64,000 nucleotides of DNA from Plecoglossus altivelis. Its lineage: Eukaryota > Chordata > Actinopteri > Osmeriformes > Plecoglossidae. Position numbers and translations under genes: made by a program. Where the stretch lies: positions 950,224 through 1,014,223 of the forward strand of contig BROE01000015.1 in the NCBI GenBank assembly GCA_036571765.1, in the 5' to 3' direction. This document shows positions 56,483 to 64,000 of the stretch, piece by piece. The notes under the pieces were generated by a model that saw only the letters and a program-made list of their open reading frames with translations, did not search any database and was not told the origin of the DNA. Positions within the stretch are counted from its first letter, which is position 1, and each line of letters opens with the position of its first letter.

Positions 56483-57406
56483 AGTGAAAATTAAATATGG
56501 CTTAGAAATACCTAAGAGATCAAAAGTAATATAGAGTCTCTACTATACCTGTATTTTATATCAATTACCTAGGAAGAAATCATTTTAAAAAGAATAAAAA
56601 CGGTTATTTTAACAATGTAGTGAATGAGGTTTTATAAAAAGAATGAATTGATTTCAAAATTACTAATTTGTTCCCGTCATGGAAGAGTGCCATACACATA
56701 GTATGTAGAAATGGATCACAGTATTTCAGTGGATGAAATCATCAACGGTGCCTTTATTTTCTGATTTCTGTGCTTAAGGGAACTGCATCACAGAGCCATA
56801 TATTCATGACTTTCATCTTCCACTTGCCATTTCTACTTGACTCCACCAGCACTATGCATTGATTTGAATGGCCCATAGTCATTGGCAAAGAAAAGACAGT
56901 ACTCACTGTAAGATATATACAACAATACAGTATATTCTGGAATCTGTCAGTGCTTATTTGTTTTCTCATTTTCAGCTATGTGAAATTCATCAGAGTATGA
57001 CTTACTGTTTACCTCTCAAAGTAAAAACAAATGCTGATGTTGCTACACATTTACATTTTCCACTCATTTATTGCTTCAAACGTTCATGAATAGGATAATA
57101 AGAGGTTTAGTACAGACTTTCCTGATGGATTTGGATTACACTATTGTCTCAACGCTATCTGTGTAAAATCCATCAATTGCTGTTGGATCGTTTCTCACAT
57201 CACCAATGTATTTATTAAATGCCGTTACTTGCCACTAGACAATATACATGTAAGTCTAATTACAAGGGAAATGATGAATGATCAATATGAATATATGGCT
57301 CACTTTATCAACACATCTATGGGTTCCTAAGTAATGCATTGTGGGGATTGAAGAAACAGTATCAAAATATTTTCTGATACAATAAAGATGGTAAAAGTCA
57401 TTTTGT
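56483..57406 (+). other. nrg1: nrg1 3' untranslated region (probable extent)
   Basis: AT-rich non-coding sequence after the stop codon. Candidate poly(A) signals occur at 56593 and 57381; the latter is followed by T/GT-rich sequence, so I place the main 3' end near 57400. A longer form ending after the AATAAA at 58101 is possible. The extent is inferred; only transcript data would fix it. Confidence 0.6.
57381..57386 (+). terminator. nrg1: probable nrg1 polyadenylation signal AATAAA
   Basis: Canonical hexamer 0.9 kb after the stop codon. Within 20-50 nt it is followed by a T/GT-rich stretch (ttttgttgtgttt, then tctgttgtctgttt), the usual downstream element. This makes it the best of several AATAAA hexamers (56593 and 58101 are alternatives). 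Confidence 0.55.
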
Positions 57407-59314
57407 TGTGTTTATAGTAGTCTGTTGTCTGTTTAAGTTAACCATATTTGTCTTTCCAGATTTCACTTTCAATATCCAAAGTGTTCTTTTTGTGTTTATA
57501 CGCATTTGTTTAACCATGTTTGTGTAAAAGTTGTATATGTGTAATATCCTAAACATTTACTTGTTTCATTTTCATATGTTATATCCCAAGGATATGTCAA
57601 GTCATAGAATACATAATGAACCCAGACTGTCACTGTTGATTGATAACCACAATAAATATGGACAAAACACGTTTTCTTTCCTAACATATAACTTTATGTG
57701 GAATTATAACTAATATAATGGTACAAAAGTACTCATTTGAATGAGACTGTCACAAACTTCTCTGCCAGGGTTATGATTTTTTTGCCCCTGAAGTTTTACA
57801 GTGTATTTATATTATTTATTTATTTATTGTTTATTTATTTTGTGGGCCTTATGTTGTCATTTAATTATATATTTGAACCAGTGTGGGAAACATTTGGTTA
57901 GTTTATTTGGAATTTATACATTGTGTACACGGTGTTTTTCTGTCCCAATATGCCTTCTGTTCTACAGTGTGGAGTTAACTACTTTACCTTTGATAACCAA
58001 ATCTGTTATTCAACACTATGAATAATTTAAGATTATAACATGGATATATAAATCTAAAACTTGTGTAATTGAGTAATTATTACTAGTGATTATTTAGACC
58101 AATAAACAGAATATATTGTCAAGCTTTAGTTTGTCAGACCCCATGATGCATTGCTTTAAAACCAAGGTGTCTTCTATTTCTGTAAATACTTCATGAAACC
58201 TTTGAGTGCTTTCGGGATTTAAAAAAAATCACAGTTTTGTGCTTGAGCTTTAACTCAAAGCCTTTGCCAAAACCTACACCATACAGTTTCCTTTTTAGCA
58301 CATGTGAGTCTCAAAAGCATTGACTTCAAGATGGTAAATTATGCTGTTACTGTACAGTACCTAGGTATGAAAACAGTAAAAAAAAAAACTACTAATAAAG
58401 GTGATTACAAAAATGTTGTTTATCAATTTGTTAGCTATCGTCAGAACGATAGCTGGAGGAGCTTTAACACTGATGAATACGATTGGGAATGTGCATGACC
58501 AAGCAAAAATCTGAAATACTGTATGCATGACCAGAGATGTTGCAAGAGTTGATGTATTTTCCTCAAGCCCATTTCATTTAAAACAACCTCTTGTCACAGG
58601 AGTATGCAGAGATTCTGTTTTGTATCATTGAAACGCACAATGATTTTTTGAGTTGGTTACATCCGTGGCTAATATGTTACACAGTGTTACAGTTGCTCTT
58701 TATTCTTGTTAAAGACAACTGTAAATGCTTGATTGAAAATGTATTTCTTGTAGGTCAAATCTGATCAGATTATTTCCTTAACCTGTAAAACACATCCCCT
58801 AAGCTTCTTCTGCAAGGGTTGCACAAGTTGTACAACACTCATGTAATACTTTCCTAATTACAAAATTAAGATGAAGCCTTGCTGTGCTACATAATACTGT
58901 TCTAATTCAATTCGTTGTAGTAGTAGTCTACAGCTGAATAGGACTGCATGCATGGCAACAATGAATCCCCATTTAACAAAATAATGAGGTTAAACTAGAA
59001 GTCACTCATAACCTGAAAACCATGGGACATAGTTGCTTTTTCAGAGGATTATATTTGAGGATCTATAGTAAAGATGGCTGAGTACTCAAGTGAACATCTA
59101 AATATTGTTGATTGTTATCTTGATATAGTAAATATCTTACAGAAGGAATGCAACATTTAAATAATCCAATGCATGGACTTTATAAAGTTTTTTATGGCAA
59201 AGACTTGCTTTTGTACAAAAAGCGACCTCAGGGATAGCCTAACGTCAACATGTCAATATACATTAGCAAGGAAGCATATATAGGATGTTCCACCAAGCCA
59301 GACAGCGACATCAG
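57407..59314. other. nrg1-fut10 intergenic region, left part
   Basis: AT-rich, with a TTTA microsatellite at about 57803-57841 and an alternative AATAAA at 58101. No gene recognised. Confidence 0.5.
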
Positions 59315-59765
59315 TGATTACAACTCAAAATACAAAGACTTTAGATTAAAATGAAACAGTTGTCTTCTCATTTCAGATGCAAGAGGGAATGGTGATTGGC
59401 CTAAGCAGCCTCATAGTTGAAAAGTTGAATTAAAACAAAAAAGATAAGACAATCGATGTTCCTAACCTCTATGATTTAATTGTTTCTTACGTGTGTCCCT
59501 TCTAGTGATATTTTTAGGTATTTAGAATAACTAACTCATATGGCACTCAATCATCCCCCTTTGAAGCTTATTGGTGGCTAACAATGTTGCGTCACCAGCA
59601 GTATCTCAGATGGAATCACGATTCAGAAAGTGCCATCTGTTAAGAGAAATATGCCCCCAAAACGATTAATAATGTTTTGAGGCCAACGTGAAGAAGCTGA
59701 CCCTAGTAAATTATACAGAGCTAGCTAATTAGAAGAGCAAACTAACAACAATGTAGCTGCTCACT
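59315..59765 (+). repeat. dispersed repeat, copy 2 (first copy at 22028-22400)
   Basis: Same word order as the first copy (acaactcaaaatac, ttctcatttcag, gagggaatggtgattggc, agcagcctca, tttgaagctta, cgattca, gagctagct). The divergence is substantial with small indels. Unknown family. Confidence 0.5.
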
Positions 59766-59929
59766 TCCATTCTCTACAAAAGAAATCAGAACCCACTTGT
59801 ATGGAGACATGTTCATAGTGCTCAGCCAAGAAATTGCTTAGATGTATATGTACTGAGCCAAAAGTAGACTTGTAGCTAAGGTAATAATGTTTTGGACAGG
59901 AACAGGAAGGAACCAAATGTGGTCCAGAG

Positions 59930-60545
59930 CCTGAGTCTGGGAGAGGCATGTAGGGGGGAGGCATGTTGGCCCCTGAAGGCCCCTGAAGCAGAGGCAGAAA
60001 AGCCTACCCTTTGGATATGACCAGACAAATCAGATGCCCTGAGCCCAAAGTATGCGCTTCAGGTTAGCAATGGTCCAATCGGACATCAACGCCCAGAGAA
60101 GGTCAAAGGTTTATGACCGCAGGTCTCGATGACGCGGAGCAGCAGATGGAGAGCAGCAGCAAGAGCTGGAGGAGGAAGGGAAGCTGGGCTTTCCACGACT
60201 GCCAGAGCTGAGGCCGAGGTGAGGGTGAGGAGAAGTCGGGATAAGCTTGACCAGCCGTGAAGCCCGGAAGCAAGTCCAAGCAGAAGGACCCAGAGTCGGA
60301 GACTGCAGAGGAGTGTAAGACCAACTTCCATGAACAGGAGGCAGAGCCGCAGGACCTAGAGAGAAGGACAAGCCCGGAGCGTCCCCAGATGGGAAGTGAC
60401 CGGGGGTCCCAGGGACAAGGCCGGAATTCTGGGGATGGGACCACCTCTCCAGCTAGGAGGGGAACTTGTCGTCAACAGGAACAGGTCCAGAACGTCCATT
60501 TTGTGGTCTTCACCAGGGAAGTTGGGGGATTCGTGGAAGCCAAGA
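59930..60545. other. GC-rich, purine-rich island of unknown origin
   Basis: A sharp rise in GC and AG content with overlapping ORFs on both strands (for example + 60257-60556, 99 codons, Glu/Arg/Gln-rich; - 60103-60444). No domain recognised and no splice or start context stands out. It could be an old retroelement gag-like or mRNA-derived insertion, or a CpG-type regulatory island; I cannot decide. Confidence 0.3.
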
Positions 60546-62648
60546 CAATGAGTTGATATAAAGTTGAAAGCGTATGCAGAAGTGAAGGCAGCAATGTGAC
60601 GAGGGGTAACATGCATGCTGACAAGAGGATCGGAAGGGAAGGATCGGAGAAATGGAAGGGACTTCATTACGAACTTGTAACTGAAAACAGAGTTTGGTTT
60701 GATCACATTCCTCTATGCTTTAAATGGGCTTATGCATATGATTTAATTGGAATGAAGGAATCTTCCTCCCGAACTTCAGTTAATCTAACTCCATTTATTT
60801 ATTTACATCTACCTTGATTGATGAACATCTGATCACAATGAATGGTAGCTATTGAAAGAATCCGAATATCTGATCGCAATGAATGGTTGGCTATTCCAAG
60901 TACAGTAGATGTCATGGTTAGTTTGTATCTGTCAAGATTGTTCCTTGGTTAATTCAGACCTCAGAAAGTTTGTTGGGCACTGTACTACTGTAGTGCATCA
61001 ATGCAAATGATCAATGACACGGTAATAAGCAGCACAAGTGTGGGTGATCACAGTAAATAGGACATTTAGCTGAACATAGCTCTTAGCTTCAATGCTCGTG
61101 CTACAGTGGCTTGCCATATCTTAATACTTTAATTACTTACCAAGCTTTTGGAATTATGTTTAGTAAGTCACTACTTGTTTATACCTTGTGTATATGCTGC
61201 CTGTCCTGTGACAAAGTAAGGCCCAAAAAGCTTCTCTGTTCCCATGTGCAGCTTCACGCTCAGTGTAATCGCCATCTTATCAAGTACAGACTCTTTTCCA
61301 TCTCTGTCAGGTCATCTACCTTCAGATTCATGTTAAACACCTTCACTAATACTCCTGGTTTCATCTTTACATTTTGTCTTCTTCTTTGCAGGGTTCCGAT
61401 GTCAGGGTGAAGAATCTCCATGTCCAGTCCGTAGCTTGTTGAGCCAGTAGCAAAACGGATTGTTATGGCCTTTTAAAAGGATGTAATTTACCCATGCATT
61501 GCCCCGCATAGTCTTCATACCGATTGCTTTTATCTAATGTTTTGAAAACTTCGGCATTTGATTTTCTATTACATTTAATTTTCCCATAGGACCACATTCT
61601 TTCTTTTCTGACGTTTTAGGATTGTATAATCTTCTTGTCTGATCTATCTGTTTTCTTAATGCCTTACTCAGGTCTTTTACCTGGCTTACTTGGACACTGG
61701 ACTGACTCACTGGATGTTGATATGCTCCTTTTAATGCCCCTCTCAATTTTGTCACAGTCCTCTCTTTCTTCACGTTCTCTATGAGTCTCTATGAGACTGA
61801 TTGGTGCATAAAATGCTGCATAGCCAACCATAATTTGTTTATCTTCCTAGAATAAAAAGTGCAGATGCTTTATAATTGTACACACTCTATATCAACAAAT
61901 TTAAGAACATTTGTGTGTGTATGTCTTGTCTGAGGTTTGTGCACAACAGTCAACTAGGTCACTGAAAATAGCACTTCAAATAACAGGAGTAGAAAACTAG
62001 GGGTTGGGAAACAACCTGCTGCCTAGAGTTATACAGTAATATATACAAGAAAATAATAACGAGGTAGCAGAAATTCATGATGCAATGCAACTAATTGATA
62101 CATGTTAATATACCTCATCTAGTTAGTGCTGCTGTCTGTCTGGCATGAAACCCTTTAAACTGTTTGAGTGCTGCGTTTTTTCTTTGTAACTATGGAGAGA
62201 TACATGAACCAAGTGATAGCGAATCGGTGAGGTCAAGGAGTCGCAACTGTCTTTCTATGGCCCTGGGCTGTACAGCTTCCTTCCAAAATGCCCTATAGCT
62301 CCCTCTAGTGTGTGAAGTGGTTCAACTATCGAAAACAAAAACACACATGATGATTCAGCTTGGTAAAGAGTTAAACCAATTAATAATAATAATGATACAT
62401 AACACTTATAGAGCGATTTTTAAGATACCCAAAGATGCTTTACATTAAGGATTATATCTTATTCAAACAAGACTGACAATTATAGTTACAATCTGATGTG
62501 GAGGCTAAAATACACCTCAATACTTTCATATGGTATTGTCCATTAAAGGTGATAGTTGTTTAATTATGAAATGTGAAATCAAATGGAATACATTTAAAAA
62601 TATGAAATATAATTAACAGTGATTTCAGAGATATACACTATACATGCA
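60546..62648. other. intergenic and fut10 3' flank, little recognised
   Basis: AT-rich. A scrap at 62385-62450 (aataataatgatacataaca, cttatagagcgatttttaag, atacccaaagatgctttaca) resembles a widespread short fish repeat. The fut10 3' UTR must lie at the right end on the - strand, but no poly(A) signal was chosen. Confidence 0.4.
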
Positions 62649-62894
62649 CTACTCATTAATGGTCACTGTTTGTTCACTAAACACCTCCTTCCAGTATTGT
62701 GCCACTGTAAAATTCTTGTTCCTCTCAGTTAATCGACGCAAAGCTCTAGCCTCTTTCTTTGACTGTTCATAGCTAGCCCTCCAAATTCCTCGCATAGATG
62801 TCCTATTACCAGACGCTGTGGAAAAGTCAAATCTCATTGGAGGAGGACACTGCAGATGATTTCCTTTCCCTTGCCAAGCTTTTGGTGCCAGGCC
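62649..62894 (-). CDS. fut10: fut10 last coding exon (C-terminal segment)
   Basis: On the - strand, acceptor ttgaacag precedes 62894 and the stop lies at 62649-62651. The 81 residues begin GLAPKAWQGKGNHLQC and continue through MRGIWRASYEQSKKEARALR and TERNKNFTVAQYWKEVF. They match the C-terminus of vertebrate FUT10 (SSFEQSKKEAQALRWLVDRNQNF...). The exon starts in phase 0 and continues directly from the exon ending at 63040. Expected location is the ER/Golgi lumen. Transcription converges on nrg1. Confidence 0.9.
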   Translation of the reverse strand, partial: GLAPKAWQGKGNHLQCPPPMRFDFSTASGNRTSMRGIWRASYEQSKKEARALRRLTERNKNFTVAQYWKEVFSEQTVTINE

Positions 62895-63039
62895 CTGTTC
62901 AAGAAACACATTTTTGTGGATACATTGATAGACATAACTGGATTTCTGGAAATGTTACTTTGTTACTGCTTGAAGAGTATCGATTAATCATTAAATTACA
63001 GTATATAAAATGTATAAAATAAAAAAATCATGATATTAC

Positions 63040-63875
63040 CTTTTTACACCTGTGGATATTTTCCCATACCCTGTTGCACACCATACATTCAAACACGTCA
63101 ACGTAGTTTTCCTGAGTGAGATCCTGCACTCCCCACTGGCGTCCTTGTAGCTCATTAATCAAGGCCGGGTTGGAGATATTACGTTTCAGCTTCCATTCAA
63201 GGTAAGCCAAGTACTCCTCATCATTTTCATCTAATCTTTTCAGGTACTCTGCCAGCTTCTCAGGGGGTTCACCTATGTCCACCACAATGGCACTCATATT
63301 ACCTGGCAACCATTTCCTCACATTGGGAGCCCCATAGTACACAGGAACCACACCAAGCTTGAGAGGCCTCCATAATTTCTCTGTGATGTAGTCATCACAT
63401 ATGGCATTCTCAAAGGCCAGGATGAACTTGTACTGGGCCAGAATCTGGTAGAAGTCCTTTTCTTCCATGGTTGTAGAGTCCCTCAGATGGGGCAGTAGGT
63501 CTTTGTTATGGAGGCACTGCCCATAGGAATCCACCTTTATGTGCTTCATAAGCTCACCAACATAGGAATCCCGGTCTGATGGTGGATCACAATCAGATTG
63601 TACATACACCACCGGCGCTATAGTTTTCCTGAGCTGATTCTTCTGGGCCAGTGGCAGTAGGTGGTTGTGAGAGGTCAGAACCACCAGGCTCTCCAGATAC
63701 TGAGTGGTGAGGGGCAGATGGGACTGGTGGCTAAAGGTGGCTGTGTGGTTGAACATGGTAATGACGGGCTCATGGAAGAGCTTGTAGTTGTTTTTGGGTG
63801 ACTCTTCATGCAAAAGGGCCCAATGGTGGTGTGGACTCCTAGGCAGTGGAAGACTCTCGATGTTAAAGTCAGTAC
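63040..63875 (-). CDS. fut10: fut10 exon: catalytic domain of alpha-1,3-fucosyltransferase 10 (GT10 family)
   Basis: An 836-nt - strand exon, with acceptor aaacaaacag above 63875 and donor gtaata below 63040. It reads TDFNIESLPLPRSPHHHWAL, HEESPKNNYKLFHEPVITMF, YVQSDCDPPSDRDSYVGELM and the GT10 core YKFILAFENAICDDYITEKL followed by RPLKLGVVPVYYGAPNV. The FENA..DDYITEK..PL..G.VPVYYG block is the GDP-fucose-binding signature of alpha-1,3-fucosyltransferases. FUT10 is favoured over FUT11 by the HEESPKNNYKLFH and DCDPPSDRDSYV stretches and by the neighbouring nrg1. The N-terminal signal-anchor exons lie beyond position 64000. The next segment of the protein is at 62649-62894. Confidence 0.92.
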
Positions 63876-64000
63876 CTGTTTGTTTTTGTTTTTTAAGGGG
63901 TTGGACAGAAAGCATCAAATATAAATATATACATTTTGAGAGTTGGAAGTGGTCAGTCTGTGCACAGGCATGCCATTATAGACGGGATTATTAATACATT
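63876..64000 (-). other. fut10: fut10 intron (partial)
   Basis: The sequence above the acceptor of the catalytic exon on the - strand. The - strand reading frame stays open into it (ATG at 63918), but the peptide MMLSVQPLKKQKQ lacks FUT10 similarity, so it is intron. Upstream exons lie outside the window. Confidence 0.6.

Overview
This window is vertebrate nuclear DNA, most likely from a teleost or other ray-finned fish. The host genes are split into short exons with GT/AG junctions. The introns are packed with fish-typical mobile elements: Rex3/RTE and L2-like LINEs, Tc1/mariner relics, tRNA-derived SINEs and TA/GATA microsatellites. There is no bacterial or organellar content, no CRISPR array, and no canonical tRNA or rRNA gene that I can support. 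Species cannot be fixed from the sequence alone.

Almost the whole window, roughly 1-57,400 on the + strand, is the 3' two-thirds of neuregulin-1 (nrg1), the membrane-anchored ErbB3/ErbB4 growth-factor ligand. I could place these exons, all with matching phases: two Ig-domain exons (4625-4799, 7025-7146) used by Ig-containing isoforms whose first exon lies left of the window; the alternative first exon of the cysteine-rich-domain (type III/SMDF) isoform (19375-20089) with an in-frame stop just upstream of its ATG; the common N-terminal EGF exon (39910-40048); the mutually alternative EGF C-terminal exons alpha (44180-44247) and beta (44796-44854); a 24-nt beta1 microexon (47194-47217); the transmembrane exon (48518-48620); and four cytoplasmic-tail exons (48810-48927, 49056-49186, 51722-51922, 55807-56482). 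The type III beta2 product sums to 713 aa, beta1 to 721 and alpha to 716.

The 3' untranslated region follows, with a good polyadenylation signal at 57381. A roughly 5-kb intergenic stretch then leads to the last two coding exons of fut10 (GT10-family alpha-1,3-fucosyltransferase) on the - strand (62649-62894 and 63040-63875). The convergent nrg1-fut10 pairing recalls human 8p12, where both genes also lie close together.

The rest is intron and intergenic sequence, much of it of transposon origin. The clearest structures are: a Tc1/mariner relic with about 100-bp terminal inverted repeats (11.9-13.15 kb); a Rex3-like LINE whose 5' part is inverted and which is flanked by a matching target duplication (26.7-28.16 kb), a twin-priming signature; a duplicated ~0.7-kb block interleaved with L2-like fragments (28.7-32.1 kb); a TIR element (32.2-33.06 kb); a 2-kb L2-like RT relic (40.56-42.61 kb); and an L2-like LINE nested inside a Tc1/mariner element that fills most of an nrg1 tail intron (49.47-51.63 kb). 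Several perfect or near-perfect hairpins are also listed. I found no convincing undescribed molecular system. The interest lies in the isoform architecture and the nested or rearranged transposons.
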